NCBI RefSeq assembly: GCF_024628725.1
Contig: NZ_CP102410.1
Span: forward strand, 248,001 to 312,000
Origin: Ruegeria sp. YS9
GTDB lineage: Bacteria > Pseudomonadota > Alphaproteobacteria > Rhodobacterales > Rhodobacteraceae
Direction: 5' to 3'
DNA length: 64,000 bases
Shown here: in pieces, positions 37,522 to 47,586 of the stretch
Layout of the letters: each line of letters starts with the position of its first letter
How positions within the stretch are numbered: position 1 is the stretch's first letter
Program-made: the position numbers and the translations under genes
Notes under the pieces: model-generated
The model's database searches: none
What the model was told of the DNA's origin: nothing
Seen by the model: the letters and a program-made list of their open reading frames with translations, nothing else

Positions 37522-37554
37522 GCCTCCGGCGGGAGTATTTGGAAAAAGATGAAG
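37522..37554. repeat. Repeat-like intergenic element between gcvH and gcvP
   Basis: The 33-bp stretch starts GCCTCCGGCGGGAGTATT and ends GGAAAAAGATGAAG. I recall very similar strings (CTCCGGCGGGAGTATTT plus an A-rich GATGAAG end) as a recurrent intergenic element in Rhodobacteraceae genomes. It is the only copy I found in this window, so its repeat status rests on memory. Confidence 0.4.
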
Positions 37555-37560
37555 CGGTGG

Positions 37561-37578
37561 AGCCCCAAAGGCGGGGCT
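37561..37578 (-). terminator. Hairpin after gcvH
   Basis: AGCCCC (37561-37566) pairs with GGGGCT (37573-37578) 11 bp past the gcvH stop. There is no T tract in the direction of gcvP, so read-through into gcvP is likely. Confidence 0.45.
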
Positions 37579-37589
37579 TCGGGTTTGGG

Positions 37590-37955
37590 TTAGCCGATGA
37601 AGGCTTTGTATCCGGCCTCGTCCATCAGGTCCTCAAGCTGCGATGCGTCCGCAATCTTGACCTTGTAGATCCAAGCTTCGCCTTCGGGGTCTTCGTTCAG
37701 CGCGCCGGGGTTGTCGGCCAGCGCCTCGTTCACTTCGACGATCTCGCCATCGACCGGAGCATAAAGCTCGGACGCGGCCTTGACGGATTCGATCACGCCG
37801 ATCTCGCCGTCTTTCTCGAACTCGTCGCCCACTTCCTGCTGCTCGACGAAGACCACTTCACCCAGCTGTTCAGCCGCGTGCTTGGTGATGCCCAGCGTGG
37901 CGGTATCGCCCTCGACGGTCAGCCATTCATGCTCTTCGGAATAATAGGTTGCCAT
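37590..37955 (-). CDS. gcvH: Glycine cleavage system H protein
   Basis: A 121-residue lipoyl carrier. The lipoylated lysine is in GVIESVKAASELYAPVDGEIVEVN (about residue 61), and the N-terminus MATYYSEEHEWLTVEG is typical. The start at 37955 has an AGGAGAG ribosome site. It shuttles the aminomethyl group from P to T protein and is reoxidised by Lpd; LipA in the same operon makes its cofactor. Confidence 0.98.
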   Translation of the reverse strand: MATYYSEEHEWLTVEGDTATLGITKHAAEQLGEVVFVEQQEVGDEFEKDGEIGVIESVKAASELYAPVDGEIVEVNEALADNPGALNEDPEGEAWIYKVKIADASQLEDLMDEAGYKAFIG

Positions 37956-37972
37956 GTCTCTCTCTCCTGACT

Positions 37973-39067
37973 TCAACGCTTGTAATTCTGTTTGACGAAG
38001 GGCAGCGCCACGATCTGCGCCGGTTGTGCCTTGCCCCGGATGATCAGGTTCACCTTCTCGCCCGGCGCGCCATGGCCCGCGGACACATAGCCCATCGCGA
38101 TCGGGCCTCCGACCGTGGGGCCAAAGCTGCCCGAGGTGATCTGGCCGATCCTGTTGCCCTCAAGGCATTGCACTTCCACGCCCTGACGCGCCGGCGCGCG
38201 GCCGTCGGGCTTGATGCCCACCAGCTTGCGCGATGCGCCTTCGGCCAGTTCGCGCTGGATACGCTCCGCACCCGGGAAACCACCTTCCTCCTTGCGGCGC
38301 TTCTGGATCGCCCAGGCCAACGAGGCCTCAATCGGCGAGGTGCTCTGGTCGATGTCATTGCCATACAGGCACAGCCCCGCCTCGAGCCGCAGGCTGTCGC
38401 GTGCGCCCAGACCCGCCGCTTCGCAATCCTCATGCGCCAGGAAAGCCCGTGTGATCTCGATCGCCTTTTCCTCGGGGATCGAGATCTCGTACCCGTCCTC
38501 GCCGGTATAGCCCAGCCGCGAGATGCGGCATTCGACGCCGTTGATATCGGCCAGGGTGGTTTCCATGAACTTCAACTCGCGGGCCGCGGGGCAGAGTGCG
38601 CCCACCACATCCTCGGCCTTGGGACCCTGCACAGCAACCAGCGCGCGGTCGAAGATCTCGGTCACGTCGACGCCTTCAAGGTGCTCACGCATATGCGGAA
38701 TGTCCTGATGGCGCAGCGCCGCGTTCACCACCACGAAGTAGTGATCCCCCGCATTCGACACGATCAGATCGTCCATGATCCCGCCTTCGGCATTGGTAAA
38801 GAACCCGTAGCGCGCCTTGCCCTCCTTCAGCGTCGCATATGCCTGCGGGCACAAAGCTTCCAGCTTCTCACCCACATTCTCGCCGCGCAGGATCACCTGA
38901 CCCATGTGAGACACATCAAACAACGCCGCCTTCTCCCGGCACTGCTTATGCTCTCCCATGATCCCCAAAGGATACTGAACAGGCATCTCCCACCCAGCAA
39001 AATCAACCATCTTGCCGCCAAGCTCGACGTGAAGGTCATACAAGGGCGTGCGCTTCGGTGTGGTCAT
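37973..39067 (-). CDS. gcvT: Glycine cleavage system aminomethyltransferase (T protein)
   Basis: A 364-residue folate enzyme. It has the catalytic aspartate in GGIMDDLIVSN, VSHMGQVILRG near the N-terminus and RLGYTGEDGYEI in the core. It transfers the methylene group from the H protein to tetrahydrofolate and releases ammonia. It starts 16 bp after the uspA stop and ends 17 bp before the gcvH start, so the three are read together. Confidence 0.97.
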   Translation of the reverse strand: MTTPKRTPLYDLHVELGGKMVDFAGWEMPVQYPLGIMGEHKQCREKAALFDVSHMGQVILRGENVGEKLEALCPQAYATLKEGKARYGFFTNAEGGIMDDLIVSNAGDHYFVVVNAALRHQDIPHMREHLEGVDVTEIFDRALVAVQGPKAEDVVGALCPAARELKFMETTLADINGVECRISRLGYTGEDGYEISIPEEKAIEITRAFLAHEDCEAAGLGARDSLRLEAGLCLYGNDIDQSTSPIEASLAWAIQKRRKEEGGFPGAERIQRELAEGASRKLVGIKPDGRAPARQGVEVQCLEGNRIGQITSGSFGPTVGGPIAMGYVSAGHGAPGEKVNLIIRGKAQPAQIVALPFVKQNYKR

Positions 39068-39083
39068 TTCTTCAACCTTTCAA

Positions 39084-39506
39084 TCAGCGGGACTGGTCGC
39101 GAACGACCATGACAGTGCAATGCGCATTGCGCACGACACGGGCCAGGTTCGGGCCAATCTCGTAGTTCGGGAAATCGCCCTTGGTCGATGCCATGACGAT
39201 CAGATCAAAGCCTTCCTTGTAGGCAAGCTTCAGGATTTCGCGGTAAACACTGCCTTCTTCCACATGAACCGGCACGTCGGAAGCCTTGGCATGATCCAGA
39301 ATCGCCTGAACCGCACCCCGCACGTGGTCTTTGGCGCCGGCACCATAGTTGGCGGGCAGGTTCGGCAGCTGGATGATCTCGGGGATGACGGCAACCGCAT
39401 GCAGTTCGGCGCCGTAGAATTTGGCCTGCTCCAGCGCGACCGGCAGGGCCAGTTTCCACGAGCGGTCGTCGGTGTGATCAATGGGCAGCAGGATTTTCGT
39501 GGCCAT
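39084..39506 (-). CDS. Universal stress protein (UspA family)
   Basis: A 140-residue single-domain protein: KILLPIDHTDDRSWKLALPVALEQAKFYGAELHAVAVI at the N-terminus and FDLIVMASTKGDFPNYEIGPNLARVV near the end. The usual G-2x-G-9x-G(S/T) ATP motif is only partly kept, so ATP binding is doubtful. The ATG at 39506 is preferred to the GTG one codon earlier. It sits between the amino-acid symporter and gcvT, and UspA-type proteins often accompany transporters. Its role here may be to tune uptake; this is inference. Confidence 0.85.
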   Translation of the reverse strand: MATKILLPIDHTDDRSWKLALPVALEQAKFYGAELHAVAVIPEIIQLPNLPANYGAGAKDHVRGAVQAILDHAKASDVPVHVEEGSVYREILKLAYKEGFDLIVMASTKGDFPNYEIGPNLARVVRNAHCTVMVVRDQSR

Positions 39507-39584
39507 CACGTCTCTCCTCGAGATATGGAATTCTATTTCAAAGGCGGGGGGCCGGGTTGGCCCCCCGTTTTGGTGGGGCCGAGC

Positions 39585-40958
39585 TTATTCGGCAGGTGTG
39601 CCGCCCGGCTCTTCGGACTTGCCGCCCGAGGCGAAGAACTCTTTCGTCAGTTTGAAGACGATCGGGCTCAGCAGCGCCAGGGCGATCAGGTTCGGGATGG
39701 CCATCATGGCGTTCAGCGTGTCTGCCAGCAGCCAGATGAAGCCCAGATCTGCAGTTGCCCCGAAGTAGATCATGACGATCCATAGAACGCGGTAGGGCAT
39801 CAGAGATTTCACACCCAGCAGGAACTCGACACATTTCTCGCCGTAGAACGACCAGCCGAGGATGGTGGTGAAGGCAAAGATCGACAGAGCGATGGCGATC
39901 AGATACCCACCGATACCCGGAAGCGACAATTCGAACGCATGGCTGGTCAGCGCCGCACCGGATTCACCCGATGTCCATGCCCCCGACGCGATGATTGCCA
40001 AACCGGTGATCGAGCAGACGATGATGGTATCGATGAACGTCCCCAGCATCGCGATCAGACCCTGGTTGACCGGACCCTTGGTCTCAGCCGCTGCGTGTGC
40101 GATTGGCGCAGAACCCAGACCGGCCTCGTTCGAGAACACACCACGTGCCACGCCAAAGCGGATGGCGGCCCAGACGGCTGCACCCGCGAAACCACCTTCT
40201 GCGGCGGACGGGGTGAACGCATGGGTAAAGACCAGTGACAGCGCATGTCCGATGTTGCCGATGTTGATGAGCAGAACCAGCAGGCCTGCGATGATATAAG
40301 CAACGGCCATGAAGGGAACCAGCTTACCGGCAACGGCACCGATGCGGGTGATGCCGCCCAGGATGACAGCTGCGGTCAGAACCATCAGAACAACGCCCGT
40401 GACCGAGGTGTTGAGACCGAAATTGGATTCCAGGACCTGCGCCACACCGTTGGCCTGCACACCGTTGCCGATGCCGAAGGCAGCAACCGCGCCGAACAGG
40501 GCAAATGCAACACCCAGCCAGGCCCATTTCGCGCCCAGACCGTTTTTGATGTAGTACATCGGGCCCCCGACATAGTTGCCCAATTCGTCTTTCTCACGGT
40601 ATTTCACCGCCAGAACGGCTTCGGCATATTTGGTGGCCATGCCCACCAGGGCGGTCATCCACATCCAGAACAAGGCGCCTGGACCGCCCAGGAAGACAGC
40701 AGTGGCCACACCGGCGATGTTGCCTGTACCGATGGTTGCCGACAGCGAGGTCATCAGCGCGTTGAACGGGCTGATCTGCCCTTCGCCCTGCCCTTCACGG
40801 CCTTTGAACAATAGGCTGAAGCCCGTGCCGATGCGCAGGATCGGCATGAATTTCAGCCCGACCTGTAGAAAGAAGCCGACGCCAAGAATGAGGACCAGCA
40901 TCATCGGCCCCCACACGACGCCATTGATGGCCCCTACGATTGAATTCAACGCTTCCAT
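39585..40958 (-). CDS. agcS: Alanine/glycine:cation symporter (AGCS family)
   Basis: A 457-residue membrane protein with about eleven helices. The family hallmarks are near the N-terminus, SLSATIGTGNIAGVATAVFLGGPGALFWMWMTA, and GVARGVFSNEAGLGSAPIAHAAA in the middle. AGCS carriers take up alanine or glycine with sodium. The placement between lipA and the gcv genes makes glycine the likely substrate, coupling uptake to cleavage. Confidence 0.93.
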   Translation of the reverse strand: MEALNSIVGAINGVVWGPMMLVLILGVGFFLQVGLKFMPILRIGTGFSLLFKGREGQGEGQISPFNALMTSLSATIGTGNIAGVATAVFLGGPGALFWMWMTALVGMATKYAEAVLAVKYREKDELGNYVGGPMYYIKNGLGAKWAWLGVAFALFGAVAAFGIGNGVQANGVAQVLESNFGLNTSVTGVVLMVLTAAVILGGITRIGAVAGKLVPFMAVAYIIAGLLVLLINIGNIGHALSLVFTHAFTPSAAEGGFAGAAVWAAIRFGVARGVFSNEAGLGSAPIAHAAAETKGPVNQGLIAMLGTFIDTIIVCSITGLAIIASGAWTSGESGAALTSHAFELSLPGIGGYLIAIALSIFAFTTILGWSFYGEKCVEFLLGVKSLMPYRVLWIVMIYFGATADLGFIWLLADTLNAMMAIPNLIALALLSPIVFKLTKEFFASGGKSEEPGGTPAE

Positions 40959-40983
40959 GGTTTCCCTCCCATTTGCGTTTGGT

Positions 40984-41928
40984 TTATGCCCCGGTCGCGA
41001 TGGCCCGCTGGCGGGCTTGCTTGAGGGCAGTGAAATCTTCGTCGGCGTGGAACGACGAACGGGTCAGCGGTGTGGCTGACACGTGCAAAAAGCCCTTGGA
41101 ACGTGCGATCTGCTCCAGTTGGGCGAACTCCTCGGGTGACCAGAACCGGTCAATCGGATGGTGTTTCGGGGTCGGTTGCAGATACTGCCCGACCGTCAGA
41201 AAATCGACATGTGCCGCGCGCAGATCATCCATCACCTGACGCACGTCGTTCAGGCTTTCACCCAAGCCCACCATCAGCCCCGACTTGGTGAAAATCTCGG
41301 GGTTTGAACGTTTGGCGTCGTCCAGCAGCCGCAGCGAGGCATAATAGCGCGCGCCGGGGCGAACCGTCGGATACAGGTGCGGGACGGTTTCCAGGTTGTG
41401 GTTGAACACGTCCGGCGCGGCGTCAAAGACGATGTTTGCGGCGTCGCCCTTGCCCAGGAAGTCCGGCGTCAGAACCTCGACCGTGGTGCCGGGGTTCTGA
41501 TGGCGTACGGCGCGGATCGTCCGGGCGATATGCTCGGCCCCGCCATCGGCCAGATCATCCCGATCAACCGACGTGATCACCACGTGGCGCAGGCCCAGTT
41601 TCTTGACCGCCGCCGCAACCCGGCCGGGTTCGAACGCGTCGAGCGCATCGGGGCGACCGGTGGCCACATTGCAGAACGAACAGCCCCGCGTGCAGATCTC
41701 GCCCATGATCATCATGGTTGCATGGCGTTTGGACCAGCATTCGCCGATATTGGGGCAGGCTGCTTCTTCGCAGACCGTTGCCAGATCGTGCTCGCGCATC
41801 AGACGCCGGGTTTCGTAATACGCGGCGCTGTCGCCTTTTTTCTTGCGAATCCACGCAGGCTTACGCGGGATCACGCTGTCGGCCTTCTTGGCCTTTTCCG
41901 GGTGGCGTGGTCGAAGCTGGATGGTCAT
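40984..41928 (-). CDS. lipA: Lipoyl synthase
   Basis: A 314-residue radical SAM enzyme. The SAM cluster cysteines are C79, C83 and C86 (CTRGCSFC), and the auxiliary cluster cysteines are C53, C58 and C64 ([12 protein letters not shown]). It inserts sulfur into octanoyl groups to make lipoyl cofactor. In this operon it supplies GcvH. It could be the genome's only copy or a dedicated extra one; the window cannot tell. Confidence 0.97.
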   Translation of the reverse strand: MTIQLRPRHPEKAKKADSVIPRKPAWIRKKKGDSAAYYETRRLMREHDLATVCEEAACPNIGECWSKRHATMMIMGEICTRGCSFCNVATGRPDALDAFEPGRVAAAVKKLGLRHVVITSVDRDDLADGGAEHIARTIRAVRHQNPGTTVEVLTPDFLGKGDAANIVFDAAPDVFNHNLETVPHLYPTVRPGARYYASLRLLDDAKRSNPEIFTKSGLMVGLGESLNDVRQVMDDLRAAHVDFLTVGQYLQPTPKHHPIDRFWSPEEFAQLEQIARSKGFLHVSATPLTRSSFHADEDFTALKQARQRAIATGA

Positions 41929-41942
41929 CTGGCTGTCCCTCG

Positions 41943-43325
41943 TTATGCGTGGATTGCGCGGCCCATGGCATCGAGGCAGGCTTCCTTGACCGCCTCGCCC
42001 ATCGCCGGGTGCGCATGACAGGTTGCTGCAACCTCGGCGACGGTCGCGCCTTTGGTCATGGCCAGTACCAGCTCGGCGATCAGATCGCCGCCATGGGCAC
42101 CACAGATATGGGCTCCGAGGATCTTGCCATCAGAATCGGCCAGAACCTTGACTGCGCCATCTGTCTCACCCGTCGAACGCGCCCGCGAGTTGGCCATGAA
42201 GGCGAATTTGCCGACAACATATTCGACGCCCGCGTCTTTCAGTGCCTCTTCGGTCTGACCAACCGAAGCCACTTCGGGATCGGTGTAGACCACACCCGGC
42301 ACGGTGTTGTAATCGACATGACCGGTTTCGCCGGCCAGCATCTCGACACAGGCAACACCGTCCTCTTCGGCCTTGTGGGCCAGCATCGGGCCGGGCACAC
42401 AGTCGCCAATGGCATAGATGCCGGGCACAGACGTTTGGAATGCTTCATCGACTTCGATGAAACCACGCGGATTCACGGCCACGCCCAATTCTTCCAACCC
42501 AAGCCCGCGGGTGACGGGGCGGCGTCCGACGGCGATCAGAACCTTGTCGGCCTCGATCACCTCTTGCTTGTCCTTGCCGACGCGATCCACGGTCAGGGTC
42601 AGGCCAGCCGCGGTTTTCTCAACCGATTTGAGGGCACGGCCCAGGTGGAACTTCAAACCGCGTTTGGACAGCGCCCGCTGCGCCAGCTTGGCGATCTCGC
42701 CATCGATGCCGGGCAGAACGCGATCCAGATATTCGACCACAGTGACATTGGCGCCCAGACGTGCCCAGACCTGCCCCAGTTCCAGACCGATGACACCTGC
42801 ACCGATCACCACCAGATGATCCGGAACGCTCTGCAACGCAATTGCGCCGGTCGAACTGAGGACATCCTGCTCATCAATTTCAATCCCCGGCAGAGAGGTC
42901 GGCTCGGACCCGGTCGCGATCAGGATGGTCTTTGTTTCGTATACGCTGTCGCCGACCTTGACCTGACCGGAGGCCGGAATGCTGGCCCAGCCTTCGATCA
43001 GATCGACGCCGTTCTTCTTGAACAGGAACGCGATGCCCTTGGTCAGATCACCGACGATCTTGTCCTTGCGCCCCATCATCGCGCCGACATCAATGCTGGC
43101 CCCCTCGACCGCAATGCCATGGGAGGAGAGATGTGCAAGCTCGGCAAATTTGGCCGAGGAGGTCAGCAACGCTTTGGAGGGGATGCACCCCACGTTCAGA
43201 CAGGTACCGCCCAGTGCGCCGCGCCCTTCGATACAAGCCACTTTCAGCCCCAGCTGAGCCGCGCGGATCGCGGCAACATAGCCGCCCGGTCCACCCCCGA
43301 TAACGATGAGGTCGTAGGTATTCAT
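41943..43325 (-). CDS. lpd: Dihydrolipoyl dehydrogenase (L protein)
   Basis: A 460-residue flavoprotein disulfide reductase. It has the FAD motif [11 protein letters not shown], the redox disulfide [16 protein letters not shown], the NAD motif [15 protein letters not shown] and the catalytic His-Glu pair in [14 protein letters not shown]. The start at 43325 follows the glyA2 stop by 11 bp; longer readings would need a TTG. It reoxidises the GcvH lipoyl arm. Confidence 0.96.
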   Translation of the reverse strand: MNTYDLIVIGGGPGGYVAAIRAAQLGLKVACIEGRGALGGTCLNVGCIPSKALLTSSAKFAELAHLSSHGIAVEGASIDVGAMMGRKDKIVGDLTKGIAFLFKKNGVDLIEGWASIPASGQVKVGDSVYETKTILIATGSEPTSLPGIEIDEQDVLSSTGAIALQSVPDHLVVIGAGVIGLELGQVWARLGANVTVVEYLDRVLPGIDGEIAKLAQRALSKRGLKFHLGRALKSVEKTAAGLTLTVDRVGKDKQEVIEADKVLIAVGRRPVTRGLGLEELGVAVNPRGFIEVDEAFQTSVPGIYAIGDCVPGPMLAHKAEEDGVACVEMLAGETGHVDYNTVPGVVYTDPEVASVGQTEEALKDAGVEYVVGKFAFMANSRARSTGETDGAVKVLADSDGKILGAHICGAHGGDLIAELVLAMTKGATVAEVAATCHAHPAMGEAVKEACLDAMGRAIHA

Positions 43326-43336
43326 TTCACGTTCTT

Positions 43337-44590
<1,254 letters not shown>

Positions 44591-44631
44591 GGTCTCCTCC
44601 ATTTGCCCCGAATCCTCAGTACGAAACTTTG

Positions 44632-44647
44632 TTTCCTATAGGGGAAA
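44632..44647. promoter_or_regulatory. Operator-like palindrome between glyA2 and XRE-cupin gene
   Basis: TTTCCTATAGGGGAAA has inverted TTTCC/GGAAA ends around CCTATAGG. It lies in the 146-bp gap between the divergent glyA2 operon and the XRE-cupin regulator and is the best candidate for that regulator's site. Confidence 0.55.
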
Positions 44648-44736
44648 TAATGCGCTTCCGGCAACAAAAATCTCTTATTCAAGAAGTTGCGTATATACTG
44701 AGAGGCATGTAACCTTTGATAAAACAGGGGAATTCA

Positions 44737-45339
44737 ATGGGCGACGAAGGCCGAAATGATGTTTCCGGGCAGGAAGTTCCGGATGAAGGTGAGGCCCTGG
44801 GCCGCTCCATCCGCGATGCGCGGCGCGCGAAAGGGTGGACTCTGGAAGAAGCCGGCCGCGCTGCGGGTATCGGGCGGTCGACGCTGTCCAAGATCGAAAA
44901 CAACCAGACCAAGCCAAGCTTTGACATTGTGCGGCGTCTGACGCAGGCCCTGGATATGAGCACCCCGCAGTTGTTTCTTCAGTCGGGTCAATCCGGCATT
45001 TCAGGCCGCCGTGATTTCACTCCGAAGGGCGAGGGGGAAATCAAGGATACGCCCACTTACCTGCATGAACTGCTTTGCCCTGAACTGACCAGCAAGCGGA
45101 TGCTGCCCTATATCGCGACAATCAAGGCGCGCGACCTGTCGGAATTCGAGACGTGGATCCGACATTCCGGAGAAGAATTCATGTATGTGCTCAGCGGTGA
45201 ACTCATTTTCGTGTCTGAACATTACCGCCCTTTGCCAATGAAGGCTGGTGACTCGCTCTATTATGACAGCGGAATGGGGCATGGGTGTATTTCAACCAGC
45301 GAAGAAGACGCCAAGGTGCTGTGGGTCTCGCTGGAATAA
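44737..45339 (+). CDS. XRE-family regulator with C-terminal cupin domain
   Basis: A 200-residue regulator. The helix-turn-helix is at about residues 24-78: LGRSIRDARRAKGWTLEEAGRAAGIGRSTLSKIENNQTKPSFDIVRRLTQAL. The cupin fold follows, with GEEFMYVLSGELIFVSEHY and MKAGDSLYYDSGMGHGCISTS. The start at 44737 follows AGGGG; an in-frame codon at 44716 is less likely. Cupin regulators of this form bind small metabolites. Divergent placement suggests control of the glycine operon. Confidence 0.9.
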   Translation: MGDEGRNDVSGQEVPDEGEALGRSIRDARRAKGWTLEEAGRAAGIGRSTLSKIENNQTKPSFDIVRRLTQALDMSTPQLFLQSGQSGISGRRDFTPKGEGEIKDTPTYLHELLCPELTSKRMLPYIATIKARDLSEFETWIRHSGEEFMYVLSGELIFVSEHYRPLPMKAGDSLYYDSGMGHGCISTSEEDAKVLWVSLE

Positions 45340-45404
45340 CCTCCGTGGTTTTCCTTGGTTCTTGAGGTAAGCGGGCATCGCCATGCGCACCCCCTTCAGC
45401 CGTC

Positions 45405-46343
45405 CTACAGGCTTCGGTGGCGAAACGCAGTCGGCGTCTGGCCGAATTCTGCCTTGAAAGCCCGCGTCATGGCGCTGGCGTTTTCATATCCGCAACGACC
45501 GGCGATTTCGGCGATGGATTGTTCGGTATCTTCTGCCAGATTGCGTGCCAGGTTCAGCCGCAGCCGGCGATACAGCGCTTGCGGCGTGGTTTTGAGTTCC
45601 GCCTGAACACGCATTTCGATCCGCTTTTGTGAACACCCGATCTTGCGGGCCAATTTCCTGATCGAAAGAGGTGTTTCAAGGTTCGCCTGCATGACAGCCA
45701 GTGCGCGATTGACCAAAGTGTCTTCGGATTTCAGAGGCAAAGGGTAATGATCCTGCCCATTTCGGCTCATCAGAAGATACCCGACTTCCATGGACAAAAG
45801 AGGCCCGTGATCCCGGCGGATCAGGGCCGAGGCCAGATCGAACGCGGCCATCGCCCCGGAACACGTCAGCCTGTTGCCGTCGATGACAAAACGTTCCTGC
45901 ACCGCATCCACGGCCGGAAAGCTTTCTTCGAACCGGGAAAGTTCGTCCCAGTGAATGGTTGCCCGGTGCTCATCCAGCAAACCGGCGCGGGCCAGCAGCC
46001 AGCTGCCGGTATCCAATCCGGCCACTTGCCGGTGTTTTTTGGCAGCATCCAGCACGGTACGGGTGGTCGATCGCGTGTCCAGCTTGCGATACCCATAAGA
46101 CGGCATGACCACCAGAACGTCGCCTTGCTGGTCAGAGATTGAACCATTCGGTGTAACGACAAGGCCGCTGGAACTTTGAACGGGGTCTCCGTCAATGGAA
46201 CAGAAGCGCCATGAATACAAAACCTGCCTCGACAGGTTGTTCGCAGCCCTGAGCGGTTCGACCATGTTTGCAAGGCAATGGTTCGAAAACCCGTTGAAGA
46301 GCAGAATGTTGTATTGTCGCGTCAAAAAATTCGAATTTGGCAT
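45405..46343 (-). CDS. GlxA-family (DJ-1/PfpI + AraC HTH) regulator, CdhR-like
   Basis: A 312-residue regulator with an N-terminal DJ-1/PfpI domain (ILLFNGFSNHCLANMVEPLRAAN, VLVVMPSYGYRKL, VAGLDTGSWLLARAGLLDEHRATIHW) and a C-terminal AraC domain (PLSIRKLARKIGCSQKRIEMRVQAELKTTPQALYRRLRLNLARNLAEDT, IAEIAGRCGYENASAMTRAF). The usual DJ-1 cysteine is replaced here (GLDTGSW), so the domain senses a ligand and has no enzyme role. It is divergent from the caiA-like operon. CdhR, the Pseudomonas carnitine regulator, has the same architecture, which fits carnitine-type control. Confidence 0.88.
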   Translation of the reverse strand: MPNSNFLTRQYNILLFNGFSNHCLANMVEPLRAANNLSRQVLYSWRFCSIDGDPVQSSSGLVVTPNGSISDQQGDVLVVMPSYGYRKLDTRSTTRTVLDAAKKHRQVAGLDTGSWLLARAGLLDEHRATIHWDELSRFEESFPAVDAVQERFVIDGNRLTCSGAMAAFDLASALIRRDHGPLLSMEVGYLLMSRNGQDHYPLPLKSEDTLVNRALAVMQANLETPLSIRKLARKIGCSQKRIEMRVQAELKTTPQALYRRLRLNLARNLAEDTEQSIAEIAGRCGYENASAMTRAFKAEFGQTPTAFRHRSL

Positions 46344-46388
46344 GATCAGGTGTCAACTCTGCATGTCGTGACCATGAGTGATGGCGTT

Positions 46389-46402
46389 TGGTTGGTCAAC
46401 CA
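46389..46402. promoter_or_regulatory. Inverted repeat before the caiA-like operon
   Basis: TGGTTG-GT-CAACCA is a perfect 6-bp inverted repeat 22 bp before the start of the acyl-CoA dehydrogenase gene, in the gap shared with the GlxA-type regulator. It may bind that regulator. Confidence 0.45.
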
Positions 46403-46423
46403 CCGATCCAGGGAACACGCGCC

Positions 46424-47584
46424 ATGCAGTTTGGTCTGACAGAAGAACAGGAAATGATCGTCTCGACGGTCCGCAGCTTTGTTGAAAACGAAATCTACCC
46501 GCATGAAGACGCGGTCGAGCGCTCGGGAACCGTGCCTCCTGAGTTGGGCGCGCAGATCAAGCAGAAATGTATCGATCTGGGCTTTTATGCCTGCAACTTC
46601 CCCGAGGAAGTCGGTGGTGCGGGCCTGTCTCATCTGGATTTCACCTTGGTCGAGCGCGAGCTTGGCCGTGGATCGATGGCACTGACGCATTTCTTTGGGC
46701 GCCCGCAGAACATCCTGATGGCCTGCAACGACGAACAGCGCGAACGTTATCTTCTGCCTGCCGTACGTGGCGACAAGATGGACGCCCTGGCGATGACCGA
46801 ACCGGATGCGGGTTCGGATGTGCGTGGTATGAAATGCCAGGCGGTGCGCGATGGCGGCGACTGGGTTGTCAACGGATCGAAGCATTTCATCTCGGGCGCG
46901 GAACATGCGGATTTCTTCATCGTTTTCATCGCGACCGGCGTGGACGAAACCCCCAAAGGCCCGAAGAAACGCATCACCACTTTCCTGGTGGATCGCGGTA
47001 CGCCGGGGTTTGAAGTGCGCGAAGGCTACAACTCGGTCAGCCACAAGGGCTACAAGAACTACATCCTGTATTTCGACAACTGCCGTCTGCCCGACGCACA
47101 GGTCCTGGGCGAGGTCGATGGCGGCTTTGCCGTGATGAATGAATGGCTTTATGCAACCCGCCTGACGGTTGCGGCATTCTCGGTCGGTCGCGCACGGCGC
47201 TGCTTTGACTATGCGCTGAACTATGCGGCCGAGCGCAAGCAGTTCGGCCAGCCCATCGGCAAGTTTCAGGGCGTCGGCTTCCAGATCGCCGACATGATCA
47301 CGGAAATTGATGCCGCCGATTGGCTGACACTCGCCGCCGCATGGCGTCTGGATCAAAACCTTCCATCGAACCGCGAGATCGCCTCGGCCAAGCTCTATGC
47401 CTCGGAAACGCTGGCGCGGGTTACGGATGCCACACTGCAAATCTTCGGCGGGATGGGCTTGATGGACGATTTCCCGATCGAACGGTTCTGGCGCGATGCC
47501 CGGGTCGAACGCATCTGGGACGGCACCAGCGAAATCCAGCGCCACATCATCAGCCGCGATCTTCTTCGTCCCCTGGGCGCCTGA
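46424..47584 (+). CDS. caiA: Acyl-CoA dehydrogenase, CaiA-like
   Basis: A 386-residue flavoprotein with the acyl-CoA dehydrogenase signature AMTEPDAGSDVRGM, FAD-binding RKQFGQPIGKFQGVGFQIADM and a C-terminal QIFGGMGLMDDFPIERFWRDARVERIWDGTSEIQR. The catalytic glutamate is probably in RIWDGTSEIQR. With CaiD two genes on, a role on butyrobetainyl-/crotonobetainyl-CoA is likely. The start at 46424 follows AGGGAA. Gene symbol is by context, not proven substrate. Confidence 0.82.
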   Translation: MQFGLTEEQEMIVSTVRSFVENEIYPHEDAVERSGTVPPELGAQIKQKCIDLGFYACNFPEEVGGAGLSHLDFTLVERELGRGSMALTHFFGRPQNILMACNDEQRERYLLPAVRGDKMDALAMTEPDAGSDVRGMKCQAVRDGGDWVVNGSKHFISGAEHADFFIVFIATGVDETPKGPKKRITTFLVDRGTPGFEVREGYNSVSHKGYKNYILYFDNCRLPDAQVLGEVDGGFAVMNEWLYATRLTVAAFSVGRARRCFDYALNYAAERKQFGQPIGKFQGVGFQIADMITEIDAADWLTLAAAWRLDQNLPSNREIASAKLYASETLARVTDATLQIFGGMGLMDDFPIERFWRDARVERIWDGTSEIQRHIISRDLLRPLGA

Positions 47585-47586
47585 CC

